Shown one piece after another: positions 11,985 through 24,559 of a DNA stretch of 64,000 nucleotides. The stretch is taken from positions 55,089,004 through 55,153,003 of the forward strand of contig NC_053492.1 in NCBI RefSeq assembly GCF_905171775.1. Reading direction: 5' to 3'. Position 1 is the first letter of the stretch. Each line of letters opens with the position of its first letter. The translations under genes and the position numbers were made by a program. This stretch comes from Rana temporaria. Taxonomy: Eukaryota; Chordata; Amphibia; Anura; Ranidae. Below the pieces are notes generated by a model. It ran no database searches. It was not told where the DNA came from and saw only the letters and a program-made list of their open reading frames with translations.

Positions 11985-12049
11985 TACATACATACATACA
12001 AATAATATTCTGAGGGTGGGGACCCTATGCTGTGTGAGAAATTACTGGT
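11868..12049. repeat. Inverted repeat of about 48 bp enclosing TA and CA microsatellites
   Basis: The arm at about 11868-11916 (containing cacagcatagggtccca) is repeated as its complement at 12001-12049 with only one or two single-base indels. The 84-base spacer is (TA)n followed by (CA)n and (CATA)n. The unit could fold into a hairpin, or the arms could be terminal repeats of a small MITE whose centre expanded. Confidence 0.85.
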
Positions 12050-13405
<1,356 letters not shown>

Positions 13406-13832
13406 GTATTACCTTTTCTAAATAGCATTTCATTGATCTGTATGCTGGTGTAGGTCTATATATTTGTACTTAATCTTTAGGAATATGCACCATTTTTGGA
13501 AATGTGACATCCTATTCACTTACCTGATCAAACCAACAACAATGGGGAGTGTATTATCTAATATATGAACACGTGTCATAGAAAACAGTAGGCTAGAGTA
13601 TTTAAAAGGCTCCACCATATCAGACATGTCAAACATAAAAAGGTCAACACATTTTAGCTGAATTACTAAGTAGTTGAATTCCCAATATAATGTGTGAATT
13701 TTAATATCTAGTGATGTTTAACCTGCAAATCAATAATAAAGGAATTTGCTTTTCTCCGGGTTGGATAAGTAAAGTGAAAAATCTGAAAAATGTATTGTGT
13801 GAAAAATCTCTTAAGCCCAGTTATGTCTGTGA
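13406..13832. other. Unclassified non-coding sequence
   Basis: AT-rich, with no coding match or repeat boundary before the MITE at 13833. The last eight bases (gtctgtga, 13825-13832) are the left target copy of that MITE. Confidence 0.35.
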
Positions 13833-14152
13833 CAGGGCCAATCCGCCCTATAGGCTCACTACGCAAGCCGCTTAGGGCCCCACAACGCTGCGGAGGGCCC
13901 CCAAATTACTAGAGGCCCTGCCTAGTGAGAAGTAATTTTTGGCCCCTCACCCCCGCTGGCTGCAAGGGGAGAAGAGATAAGAAGTCAGCACCCCCCCGCT
14001 TTAATGTAAGATGAAATTTCCAAACAGAACACCCCCACCTTCTCAACTTTAAATCTTTAATGTGACATGTCACTGTCGGCAGCGCCCCCACTTCTCAACT
14101 TTAATGTGATATGTCATTTTGCTTAGGGCCCCAGGGAGGTCAGGATCGCACT
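13833..14152. mobile_element. hAT-type MITE, family M1 copy A
   Basis: It begins cagggccaatcc and ends ggatcgcact, complementary in the manner of hAT termini. The flanks gtctgtga (13825-13832) and gtctgtgg (14153-14160) match at 7 of 8 bases, as expected for a hAT 8-bp target duplication. The interior (ccgcttagggcccc, tgtgacatgtcac) recurs in copies B (43170-43505, inverted) and C (45431-46725). There is no coding capacity, so it would have been moved by a hAT transposase supplied in trans. Confidence 0.85.
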
Positions 14153-16738
14153 GTCTGTGGAACACATTTCTTCATTCCATAAAAATGATCCCTTTGGCAA
14201 TTACATTTATAGTAATAGCAAATTTACCACCGAGAAATTGACAATAAGACATTGCCTGGGGGTAATATGGAAGGATGTGGAGCCTTTAATCGACTAAAGT
14301 TGTGCTGAGGCCTCATTTAGTTTCAATACATAACACACAGAAAATATACTTTGCTACATGAAAAGGTGCCATTTTATTTGGCTCCCCCAACTTAATCTTT
14401 CTGGAACTCTTATGATGTACTTTTAAAAGTAAAATCTTAGCCTAAGAGTTCAAGAAATAAATAAATATTGGGGCTGCTATTACTACCATTCTGAAAATGC
14501 TGGCTGCCTGGCTTAGTTTAATACTTTGAGTCATGTACCTAGATCATACGTAAGGGAAATGTGCCTCAGTTGCCCAGCTTTATACTTTTTCCAGATCAGG
14601 AACTCTAAACATTAAAGCCAAAGCATCATTCTGAGAACCTAGAATTCTCAGCGAGATCAGCAATGGTGGCCTAAATCATTGGCCTCCCAGACCCCATAGT
14701 AAGAAAGATACACCCAATCCCCCAAAATCCCAGCTTAATATACCTACAGTATCACTGCAACTAATAGTTTGTTGCTATTCCTGATCCATTCATTTTCCAT
14801 TGTTTACTTTACTTTGTTTTTTCCTACTTTGTACTGTGCAGCTTTTTCTTCTATTGTAGAATTACATTCTGCAGCCTATTTATAAACCAGTGAATGTGAC
14901 ATTCTGAAGGAGAATCGATCGCCAATATAAACCACATGAATCAGCAAGATAAACTTACAGTGAATGTTTGGAAGAACTGCTTCATAAATATGCCTCATTT
15001 CACTGGGAGTTTGCTGAGGGTGTTTCCCAAATGCTAAGAAATCATATCTTTAGTGTGGATTATGTAATATTTTACAGTTTGCAGTCCCTAATCTTATTTT
15101 CCGAGCAGCTCATTCAATTTGGGAATTAGGTGTAGCTTTATTCACAGAGCTCTATTAATAGAGACACTACAAGTCCCATCAAAGCAGAGGGGACTCAGTT
15201 TCTAATGGAGGACAGGTGTGGTCTCGTCTTTGCACTTGTATTCACTGATACTTCCACCAGCCCTGAAAATTTAAGGACCCTGTACCTCAATATGACCTCA
15301 AGACTAGAATATAATTGCACCTGGGATGAACTGATTGTGGGTGCAATGTTTTAAAGCAAAAAAAAAAAAAAACTATTTGCAGAAGGTTGCATTATTTAAA
15401 AAAATATGGAATCTGCCGTAGAAAATCATCCAAGCGCTGCTGGTTAATTTCCCCCTCAGTCTAAAAAGAGTCAGTAGCAGGGATTTTGGGGGAATAGACT
15501 GGAATGAGCAGAGGTGGTGAAGGGGAATAGATTAGAGTGAGCAGAGGTGGTTATGATCAGGTCATGTCTAGTGCAACCATCTCAGTACTTTTCAAATGTA
15601 TCACAATCCACCTTCGATATGTGGACTGCAAAGTTAGACACAAGAGGCCTTTCCCATAGGAGCCGATTTCTGAGGGCAGCATTTAACCAAACGATCGCAT
15701 TAATGAGAGTTTTGGCTCTTTGCACAGATATTCAAGTTGCAAAATGTTTCTAAAACGCCTTGTGAGATTTTTAAAATAGAAAGTAATCATTTTTAATGAC
15801 TTGTATTGTCCCTCAACCATCATAAGCACACTGACAATGTGCTTTCTGCATGTTTCAATGAGAATAGAAGCAGTTGTAAAGCATAAAGCTCTGTGGGCAA
15901 CATTGATTTTTCCTCCCACGATGCAAGGCAAATACCTCCATCTTCTACCTATTCTGTGGTGTTTGATAGGTGGCCTGAGAAATCAGAATGTAACCCAAGC
16001 ATTTTCAATGCCTGTGTGAAAGACCCTTTAATGCCCATCTATATCTCCAAGTAGGATAGTTTTTTTTTTTTTTTTTTTTTTTTCAAATGCTGTGTACACA
16101 CACACGGCAGGACACAAAAAAAAAAAAAAAAATAGTATACCAATAAAGTGCATTGTATTGTTGCAAAAAAAAAAACATACATTTACACAATAAAGAGGTA
16201 TTTCTTTGCAAACCAATTGTTAAGGCAAAGTTATCTGTGACATTTAAACAAAGGAAACCGTTAAATTGCTGTAGCAATGCATTCCAGAAATGTGTTGTAG
16301 CAATGCATTCCTGTGCACATACACAACACATAAGCTTATACACACAATGTGTGTCCTGCATGTGTATAAGCGTGCCTTTTCCAGGTTGTATTATGTGCAG
16401 ATTTCTAGATGCACAGTCCTATGTCTTCTTTAGTCTAAATTATATATCATTTCTATACGAATATCTTTCTCTTGCAGATAGTAGAAAATCTTGATTATTT
16501 AAATTAAAACTCATTCGAACTGCCTCTTAGAAATATCCCTCTCTTACTGATAATCTCCTACAAACACTCCCAGCACTTTCTCAGACTGACATCAACTGCC
16601 CATCCCTCTCCCCCAGGAAGTTATAGATCAAACGCCCGCCCCCTATCAGGTGTTTCCAATCAGCACAGGACTTGGAGCTTGTTTACACCAACCAGCTGCA
16701 CTAATCATGCACCTGTTGGTATTTGCTGGGAGACATGG
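14153..16738. other. Unclassified non-coding sequence with homopolymer runs
   Basis: No recognisable gene. It contains an A run near 15358-15372, a T run of about 24 at 16060-16083, an A run at 16117-16132 and a short direct repeat (tgtagcaatgcattcc near 16270 and 16296). It may be largely unique DNA or old decayed repeats. Confidence 0.4.
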
Positions 16739-16905
16739 GGGTTGATTTACTAAAACTGAAGAATGCAAAATCAGATTCAGCTCTGCATAAAACCAAAAGG
16801 CTTCCAGTTTTTGTCAAAGCCTAATTAGACAAGCTGAAGTTAGAAATTGGCTGCCATGCACAGCTGCACCAGATTTAGCATGCTCCTCTTTATAGTTTAT
16901 CAATG
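16739..16905. mobile_element. MITE fragment beginning GGGGTTGATTTACTAAA
   Basis: The left terminus ggggttgatttactaaa is shared with the element at 19039-19241 (right terminus there: agtaaaatcaacccc). The right terminus is missing here, so the copy is truncated or heavily diverged. Confidence 0.6.
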
Positions 16906-17020
16906 GTGCCAATGCACCAATTCAAAATGTCAAGAGTGAGATTTTAATACAATTATAATGCTTTGGTTTATATTTGCAACCCATTGAGCTAGGAAAAAGT
17001 ATTGTTGGCAGTCCATGTTT

Positions 17021-17172
17021 TTAGGCTGGATTCACACCTATGAATTTTTAGTGCTTTTTTTATTTTTTTTAGATTTGCACTACAGAACGTGTTCCATAGG
17101 AAATCATGGTTAATGGACTGTAGTGCAAATCTGCAAAAAGCACTAAAACTGCATAGGTTGAATCCAGCCTTA
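17021..17172. mobile_element. Harbinger-like MITE with TTA target duplication
   Basis: Inner edges ggctggattcacacctatg (from 17024) and cataggttgaatccagcc (to 17169) form an inverted repeat that continues with agtgcttttt / aaaaagcact and actacag / ctgtagt, so the element is almost fully palindromic. TTA flanks each side (17021-17023 and 17170-17172), matching the 3-bp TWA target preference of PIF/Harbinger elements. Confidence 0.7.
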
Positions 17173-17210
17173 GCACACACCACAGCAATGCTATAGAGTG
17201 AACTGACACC

Positions 17211-17670
17211 TTAAAGTGGAGTTCCACCCAAAAGTGGAACTTCAGCTTAATCCACCCCTCACATGCCACATTTGGCATGTAATTTTTTTGGGGGGGGGGG
17301 AGTGGGGGGCTTCAGGAGAAGTGGGACATCCTGTCCCACTTCCTCCTTCCGCCTGCTAAGGCGATACGTCATATCGCCTTTTGGCAGCCCCTCCCTATAG
17401 GCGATCGCCTGGGACACGTGACAGGTCCCAGGCGATCGCCTGTCCAATCAGATGGCGCATTCGCAGTGGGTGCCCGGCCGTGAAGCCTAAAGCTGTCACG
17501 GCCGGGTGCCCACACTTAGAATGAAGACGCCGGAGAGGAGCGGAGCCCCGGCCGGCGTGTCGCTGGAATGTGGAGCAGGTGAGTGTATGTTTATTAAAAA
17601 GCCAGCATCTACACTTTTTGAAGCTGCTGACTTTTAATAAACATTTAAAATGCCTGGAACACCCCTTTAA
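17211..17670. mobile_element. TTAA-bounded MITE (TTAAAGTGGAGTTCCACC family)
   Basis: It starts ttaaagtggagttccacc and ends acccctttaa, sharing the last TTAA with the next element. The GC-rich centre has a palindrome, ggcgatcgcctgggac...gtcccaggcgatcgcc, at 17399-17440. It is non-coding. TTAA boundaries point to piggyBac-type mobilisation. Similar ends mark the element at 23140-23633. Confidence 0.6.
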
Positions 17671-18966
17671 CGACTTAAGCCCCAGTCCATTTTGTAGCTA
17701 AAGGACCAGGCCACTTTTTGCGATTCGGCACTGCGTTGCTTTAACTGACAATTGCGCAGTTGTGCAACGTGGCTCCCAAACAAAATTGGCGCCCTTTTTT
17801 CCCCACAAATAGAGCTTTCTTTTGGTGGTATTTGATCACCTCTGCGGTTTTTATTTTTTGCACTATAAACAAAAATAGAGCGACAATTTTGAAAAAAATG
17901 CAATATTTTTTACTTTTTGCTATAATAAATATCCCCCCAAAAATATATAAAAATATTATTTTTTCCTCAATTTAGGCCGATACGTATTCTTCTACATATT
18001 TTTGGTAAAAAAAAATCACAATAAGCGTTTGATTGGTTTGCGCAAAAGTTATAGCGTCTTCAAAATAGGGGATAGTTTTATGGCATTTTTATTAATATTT
18101 TTTTTCTTTTTTACGAATAATGGCCGCAATCAGCGATTTTTATCATGACTGCGACATTATGGCGGACACATCGGACACTTTTGACACATTTTTGGGACCA
18201 TTGTAATTTTTTACAGCGATCAGCGATAAAAATGCACGAATTACTGTGAAAATTACACTGGCAGTGAAGGGGTTAACCACTAGGTGGCGCTGTAGGGGTT
18301 AAGTGTGCCCAAGTGTGTGATTCTTAATGTAGGGCGGCGTGGCCTGGCATGACACGTCACTGATTGCATTCCCTATGACAGGGAACAGACAATCACTCAC
18401 ACTAGGAAGAACGGGGAAAGGTTTGTTTACACTTACCTCTCCCCGTTTCTTCAGCACAGTGGTGTAGTGAGTAGCACTTTTTGCCTAGCCGCAAAAGGGT
18501 CGCTGGTTCGAATCCCGACCACGACACCATCTGCCTGGAGTTTTCCATGTTCTCCCTGTGCCTGCGTGGGTTTCCTCCGGGTACTCTCCGGTTTCCTCCC
18601 ACACTCCAAAGACATGCTGGTAGGTACATTGGATCTTGTCCAAATTGGCCCAGTATATATATGTATGACTGTGGTGTCCCAGCGTGTCACGATCCTACGG
18701 GGTAAAATGACCGCACCAGCCAAGCAGACACTGGCTGGAAAAAAGTGCCCAGAGGCGATTCAGTTGCATAAGTAGCGCTATACAATTCATTCAGCTCGTG
18801 ACACCGGCGGTGATCGGGTCCCATGGGCGTGGTCACAGAGCTCAGGACCTGGTCGCGAGCACGACCCACGCCTGGGCTCTTAAAGGCAACGTACCTGTGC
18901 ATGCTTATGCCCAGCCGTGCCACTCTGCCGACGTATATCGTCGTGCAGCGGTCCTTAAGTGGTTAA
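17667..18966. mobile_element. TTAA-bounded non-autonomous element P1, copy 1 (split by a SINE)
   Basis: TTAA occurs at both edges (17667-17670 and 18963-18966), followed by short inverted ends (ttaacgacttaag / cttaagtggttaa). The interior is strongly similar by eye to 45622-46630: shared blocks include acaaatagagctttctttt, ttggtggtatttgatcac and gacattatggcggacac. There is no transposase. TTAA targets and this structure fit piggyBac-type non-autonomous elements. The SINE at 18456-18785 inserted into it. Confidence 0.7.
18456..18785 (+). mobile_element. tRNA-derived SINE with conserved V-domain
   Basis: An A-box-like block (tggtgtagtgagtagcac, 18460-18477) and an exact B-box (ggttcgaatcc, 18505-18515) give an internal RNA polymerase III promoter of tRNA origin. 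They are followed by a central domain (18546-18616, with gcgtgggtttcctccgggt and ccaaagacatgc) that matches the widely conserved V-domain of vertebrate V-SINEs. The flanks ttcttcagc (18447-18455) and ttcattcagc (18786-18795) are a near-match target duplication, and the host element resumes with ctcgtgac. The A box has drifted and the tail lacks a clean poly(A). It needs LINE machinery in trans. Confidence 0.85.
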
Positions 18967-19038
18967 TAAACAAGGCTTTTGCCCTAAATATGCTTGAGGT
19001 TGTGCTGGAAAAAGCTGCGACATAACCCCAATAGATAT

Positions 19039-19241
19039 TGGGGTTTATTTACTAAAGGCAAATCCACTTTGCACTACAAGTGCACTTGCTGAAGATCTGA
19101 GGGGGGGCATGCAAGGACAATAAAAAACAGCATTTTTGCTTGTACATGATTGGATGATAAAATCAGCAGAGCTTCCCCTCAGATCTAAAGCAAGTGCACT
19201 TTTAGTGCAAAGTGGATTTGTCCTTAGTAAAATCAACCCCA
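19039..19241. mobile_element. MITE with about 50-bp terminal inverted repeats
   Basis: It begins tggggtttatttactaaagg and ends agtaaaatcaacccca. The inverted repeat continues inward through aatccactttgcact and its complement, and through gtgcacttgct. It is the intact counterpart of the fragment at 16739. There is no coding content and the target duplication is unclear. Confidence 0.8.
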
Positions 19242-19268
19242 TTGTGTAATTGTATCTGAAGACCTAAT

Positions 19269-19576
19269 TTATATGGGCATATGTACACTTGTGCCAAGGA
19301 CCATCTTCAGCTGCCTGGGAAGTACAGGCACTCTGTGCAGTGAGCCTGTTGAAATCAATGACAGGTGCACAGACCTTCATGTGCAGGTCCAATGTACGGA
19401 TGAGAACGCAGTCTGTGTCCTAATCCATGCACTGGGCCTGCTGTACCAGATGTACAATCCAAAATGTGCATGGAGGTCTGTGCAGCTGGTCACCCTCATT
19501 GGATTTCTCCAGGCTCCCTGCACAGAAACCGTCTATCCAAGGTGGCTGAAGATGACCCTACACACTGGCATATAGA
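19269..19576. mobile_element. Possible MITE with diverged inverted ends
   Basis: Blocks near the left (catatgtacacttg, accatcttcagctgcc) reappear as complement near the right (ggtggctgaagatgaccc, cacactggcatat). The right edge gtgtgaatgaggcctaa is a common frog MITE terminus. The boundaries are approximate. Confidence 0.45.
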
Positions 19577-19818
19577 TCAGTACAACCGTGTGAATGAGGC
19601 CTAAAACAATGAACTTCATCCTACATAGCCCAAATTTTATTTCTAATCAACGATGATTGTATCTGTATGTGAAAAAATACTAGTCCAAGGAGTCCAGCAT
19701 TGCCTTTCCTTCCAGCTGCTCCCTCACCACTATCCTGTACATGCGCAGATATATGCCACAAGTTTCTTCCAGATCTATCACATCTGTGCATGCACAGACC
19801 GCTGTGGTTCTCTGCCAG

Positions 19819-21090
19819 TAGTGTTGCTCACGAATTCGCGGTGAATATTCGCAATTCCGAATATTCACATTTTTTCAATTTTATTTTTAAAACAGATCAC
19901 ATCCTATCGACGTCTAAAAGCATTGCTGGTATGATTAGAGACCCTGGGCCGAGTAGCTAAGCTGAGGCGATCCTTTTATGTTGCCGAATTGAAAAAAAAA
20001 AATTGCGAATTTTCGCTAATGCGAATGCGAAAATGATTGCGAATTTTCGATAACTGTGGTAGGAGAACTCTGATTGTCTCTGATGCAAAAGGGGGGGGCT
20101 TTGTGTATGTTTCTGTTATGAATATTTGTATGTTTGATATTATTTTTTTTTGTAAGAAGGAAAAAATTGCGCATACCTTAAAAAAGGGGAGAATACAGCA
20201 GCAACTCAAAAATGTTATACAACATAAATTAATACAGGAACAGAAAATGGAGTCGCTCTACAAGAATAAAAAATATGTCTAGTGACAAGACATGTGGGCA
20301 AATTATAAATAAGCAAGCGCAAATAACTTGTGAAATACACAGTGAAACAAATTATATAAAGAAATATAGTCCCAATAATAAAAAAATAATCTTTCATAAA
20401 AATGTCTTTGATATGTGAAGTGAAAAAAAGTCCAAAGCATGCAGCATGAACGTGTTCAATCTTCAAGGTGTTTGATTGACAAACGGCTGTGACAGATGGA
20501 TAGAGTAAAGAATCACCACCAATGCAAAACACTTTTTATTTTCTATCTAAAATATCAAGAATATTCTGAGCCAATCAGAGTGCTCCTTCCGCATTTGCCG
20601 AATATTCACAATTATTTTGTATTGTAAAATATCAAGAATATTCTGAGCCAATCAGAGTGCTCCTTCCGCATTTGCCGAATATTCGCAATTATTTGTATTG
20701 TAAAATATCAAGAATATTCTGAGCCAATCAGAGTGCTCCTTCCGCATTTGCCGAATATTCGCAATTATTTTGTATTGTAAATATCACGAATATTCTGAGC
20801 CAATCAGAGTGCTTCCTACAGCATTTGTCGAAATTGCGCAGTAAATATCGCATTCGCATTTTGCGAAATTTCGAAAAAATATCAAGAATATTCTGAGCCA
20901 ATCAGAGTGCTCCTACTGCAGTTATCGAAAATTCACAATTATTTTCGCATTCGCAATAGCGAAAATTCGCAATCATTTCATTTCGATAAAATATCACGAA
21001 TATTCGAATTTAGCGAATATATCTCGAATATTCGACTATATATTCGAGATATATCGCGAAATCGAATATGGCGTATTCTGCTCAACACTA
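19819..21090. mobile_element. hAT-type non-autonomous element with GAATATTC-rich interior
   Basis: Ends are tagtgttgctcacgaat and gtattctgctcaacacta. Both sides carry the same 8-bp flank tctgccag (19811-19818 and 21091-21098), a perfect hAT-size target duplication. The interior is dominated by gaatattc and gcgaat words, includes a long palindrome at about 21010-21060 and carries the tandem array described separately. The stretch 20100-20548 lacks these words and may be a later insertion. No transposase. Confidence 0.9.
20548..20950. repeat. Tandem array, about 76-77 bp unit, five copies
   Basis: The block aatatcaagaatattctgag followed by ccaatcagagtgctcc recurs with starts of the gagccaatcagag core at 20568, 20645, 20721, 20797 and 20895, so the spacings are 77, 76, 76 and 98 bp. 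Copies 1-3 are nearly identical; the last two diverge. Each contains a CCAAT-box word. Confidence 0.9.
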
Positions 21091-21098
21091 TCTGCCAG

Positions 21099-21554
21099 TA
21101 CCCATGCACTGGGGTATCTCACACATGCTTTGGGTTTGCATATGATTGTGCCCTGAAACATCATTACTATCTGCTAAGATGCACCATAAACATCCCAGGA
21201 GACAATGGGTGGCTGGACGTGTGATCCTTGCCTTGAGCATTTTGTATCTTGAAGCTCAAAAAGCAAAAGACTTCTTGTTTTCAATAGCCCTTGTTCACAT
21301 CTGAGTATCATGTCACTTGAAAAAGTAAAAACTTCAATGGAAATGCCTGAAAAAGTGTATTTTTCTAGTGTTTTGTCACACATTTTCTGTTCAAACAAAA
21401 GCTCTCTGCCCCTTTTTTAGAAGCACTCCACACCTTTAGTTTAAAAAGGTCTACAAAAGCTGCAAAAACCTTGTGATTCTGCTTTAAAAACACACACAAA
21501 AAAAAGCGTTTGGGTTGAAAGTAGCCACAAAAATAAAACAAAGGTATTTCATGT
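21099..21554. other. Unclassified non-coding sequence
   Basis: No coding match. Nothing recognisable between the hAT-type element and the TTAA element. Confidence 0.35.
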
Positions 21555-22787
21555 TTAACCACCTCCATACCGGCCTATCTGGCACAAAAATCATCATTCT
21601 TTTGCTAGAAAATTACGCAGAACCCCCAAACATTATTATAGTTTTTTTTAGCAGACACCCTACGGAATAAAAACGACGGTCATTGCAACGTTTATCTTGC
21701 ACGGTATTTGCGCAATAATTTTCAAACACCCTTTTTTTTGGAAAAAAAAATTGTTTCATGAATTAAAAAAATTAACAAAACAGTAAAGTTAGCCCAATTT
21801 TTTTGTATTATGTAAAAGATTATGTTACACCGAGTAAATGGATACCCAACATGTCACGCTTTAATTATGCGCACACTCATGGAATGGCGCCAGACTTTGG
21901 TACTTAAAATCTCCATAGGCAACGCTTTAATTTATTTTTACAGGTTACCAGTTTAGATTTACAGAGGAGATCTAGTGCTAGATTTGTTGCTGGCACTCTA
22001 ACGCACGCGGCGATACCTCACATATGTGGTTTAAACAGCGTTTACATATGTCGGCGGGACTTACGTGTGCGTTCGCTTCTGCGCGCGAGCTACCGGGGGA
22101 CAGGGGCGTTTTAATTTTTATTTTTAATCTTTATTTTTTTTTTACTTTTACTATTTTTTATTTTATTTTTTACACTTTTTTCCAAAAAAAAATATTTTTC
22201 ACTTTTATTCCTATTACAAGGAATGTAAACATCCCTTGTAATAGCAAATGTGTGTGACAGGTCCTCTTTATGGAGAGATGCAGGGTCAATAAGACCCCAC
22301 ATCTCTCCTCCAGGCTGGAAACCATGAGATCGTGAAAAAAAATTCACCGATCTCATGATTGTTGCTTACAGCCACAATCGCGGCTTTTGTTTACTTACGG
22401 GGACCCGGTGTGACGTCATCACATCGCGCCCGGGTCCTCCGACGGTCATAGAGATGACTGGTGACCATCTGGTCACCAGTCATCTCTATGCTTCCTGTGA
22501 GCGCCGGACGATTCGTTCTCCGGGCCCCCGATGGCACGGTAGAGCCCGGAGAAGCACCGGATGACGGCGGGAGGGTGTCCCCTTCCGTCGCCTGTAAGAA
22601 CGATCAAGCGGCGGAATCGCCGCTATGATCATTCTTATGTCGTGCAGAATCGCCGGCTGAACAAAAGGATATCTGGATGATGTCTCTGGCTGCAGGCATC
22701 ATTCAGATATTCACCCGCAAAGCCCAGGACGTCATTTGACCCATCTGTGGACATCAAATGACAATAGGCCAGTATTGAAGTGGTTAA
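21555..22787. mobile_element. TTAA-bounded non-autonomous element P2
   Basis: TTAA at 21555-21558 and 22784-22787 encloses inverted termini ttaaccacctccataccgg and ccagtattgaagtggttaa (about 15 of 19 complementary), continuing with cctat / atagg. The TTAACCAC...GTGGTTAA ends match the right end of P1, so P1 and P2 may share a piggyBac-type source. It is non-coding, with an AT-rich centre and a GC-rich right half. Confidence 0.75.
22447..22490. repeat. Perfect hairpin, 20-bp arms, 4-base loop
   Basis: The sequence from 22447 (catagagatgactggtgacc) is followed by atct and then its exact complement. It lies inside element P2. A second, looser hairpin (ccttgtaatag pairing) lies at 22212-22243. 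Confidence 0.95.
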
Positions 22788-22816
22788 AGAAAGAAAAAAA
22801 AACTTTCCAGTTGTGT

Positions 22817-22818
<2 letters not shown>

Positions 22819-22854
<36 letters not shown>
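22819..22854 (+). repeat. Uninterrupted run of 36 G
   Basis: A single-base tract immediately right of element P2. The length may be affected by sequencing error. It has strong G-quadruplex potential. Confidence 0.9.
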
Positions 22855-22855
<1 letters not shown>

Positions 22856-23139
22856 GAGTGGTATTTGTAGGTCCCCTTTAGGTAACATGTGCATAGTAAA
22901 ATGCTACATTTTACTCTTCAGGCTAGTGCAGATCCTGGGAAAGTCCTGTTCGGGGTTTATACCTCTCCCAGACTCCTCTCTTATATGTTCAGGGAGCTCT
23001 GATCCAGGATCCACTACGGGTGTTAGCTCTCTCCCCCAGGCCAATTTAAGCTCACCTGAGCAGACAGCCATTGCTCTCTGTCCTGGGAAACACAGTTGGT
23101 ATTGATCTGTGAGAGAGCAAGGAGGTTGGTAAAAAACGC
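22855..23139. other. Unclassified non-coding sequence
   Basis: No recognisable gene or repeat. Confidence 0.35.
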
Positions 23140-23633
23140 TTAAAGCGGATGTGCCACGGGAAAAATATATTAAAAGCCAGCAGCTACAAATACTGCAGCT
23201 GCTGACTTTTAATATAAGGACACTTACCTGTCCTGGAGTCCAGCGGTGATCGCAGCAGATGACGAGCCGATCGCTCATCACCCTGCTGCTCCCCCCTCCA
23301 TCCTCGGTGAGGGAACCAGGAAGTGAAGCGCTCCGGCTTCACTGCCCGGTTCCCTACGGGGCGCATGCGCGAGTCGCGCTGCGCCCGCCGATTGCTCTCC
23401 GCTGTGTGCTGGGACCGAGTGTTCCCAGCATACAACGGGGGGACGGACGGGAAGGAAGGAAAAAAAAACCCGTCCTTTGCCCGTATCGTAGGCCGGAAGT
23501 GGTGCAGACACCTGTCTGTTAGACAGGTATCTGCACCCCCCCTCCCCCCTGAAAGGTGTCCAAATGTGACACCGGAGGGGGGGAGGGTTTCCGATCAGCG
23601 GGGGACTCCACTTTAGAGTGGAGATCGCTTTAA
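23140..23633. mobile_element. TTAA-bounded MITE (TTAAAGCGGA family)
   Basis: It starts ttaaagcggatgtgccac and ends tggagatcgctttaa, with TTAA at 23140-23143 and 23630-23633. Internally gccagcagctacaaatactgcagctgctgac is a palindrome, and gacacctgtctgttagacaggt is another near 23507-23528. It is GC-rich and non-coding. Ends and layout match the element at 17211. Confidence 0.65.
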
Positions 23634-23865
23634 GCCTTTGTGTAGGCTTGCTCAGCCTGATGGTGAGGGCTTGTCACATTGTATAGTTAGTGCCGAGACA
23701 CGGCTAGGCTTTTGTTTAATTACTTTTGTTTGCCCACTGTACAGTACCTGTAAATAAGACTTTGGTATATAGCACCATAAACACCCCCACTGTTTGTCAC
23801 TTATATGATGGACTTGGTATCTTGCCTGCTCAACCCAGGGAGCTTTTGGTACCTATTCCCCAACT

Positions 23866-23912
<47 letters not shown>

Positions 23913-24559
23913 GGGGTTCTAAGTAATTTTCCAGCAAAAAAATATACTAATTTTAACTTTTAAACAAGTGTTAAAAATAGGCTTGGTCCTTTTAAGTAAA
24001 ATTTTAAGTAAAAAAAAAAAAAAGAACGGCCTCTCTTAGCCTGTCAGCCTTTGTGTACACAGAGCCACACATGTCCACCTCAGTGTACATTCACTGCACG
24101 CCTCTCTGCAGAGACAAAGTGACTCCTGTACGCATGTGTGGGTAGTTAGGTCGTCTCAACTTGCTAAAGCATCGTGGTCACAGCATGTGTACACCAAACG
24201 TTCAAGCAAATACGGATGTGCTGCAACTGTGTGCAATGCTCATGGTTCGGATACAATGGTGTGACATTTTTAGGATTGAAACAGGCAGAAGGTAGGTATC
24301 ATATTGTCTCTTGAATGCCTATCAAAATACCTCTGAAAAGTGTCCTGAACGAAAGTCACTTTCAACGGTAACTGTGGCACCATACATACCTCCAGTTTCT
24401 TGCTAGGGAAAAAAAGGGTAAACATTAGTATAAGGTCTTGTTCATGGGGTGCACTAAACTGTAGGCATGTGGAGTAGAGACTGTGCAACCGCTGCATCCC
24501 AATTGACAGAAAATATATATATATATTCACACTATGCTGTGTATTATAACCTAGGGCGT
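23634..24559. other. Unclassified non-coding sequence with (TA)n at 23869-23910
   Basis: It contains an approximately 42-base TA microsatellite, an A run near 24009-24023 and a short TA tract near 24508-24525. No coding match. Confidence 0.45.

Noticed and set aside
18456..18530. A tRNA gene suggested by A and B boxes
   Set aside because: The A box is imperfect, no cloverleaf closes, and the V-domain follows. It is the head of a SINE.
20100..20548. A separate PLE-type insertion within the hAT element at 19.8-21.1 kb
   Set aside because: The stretch lacks the gaatattc words and looks foreign, but no boundaries or target duplication could be found.
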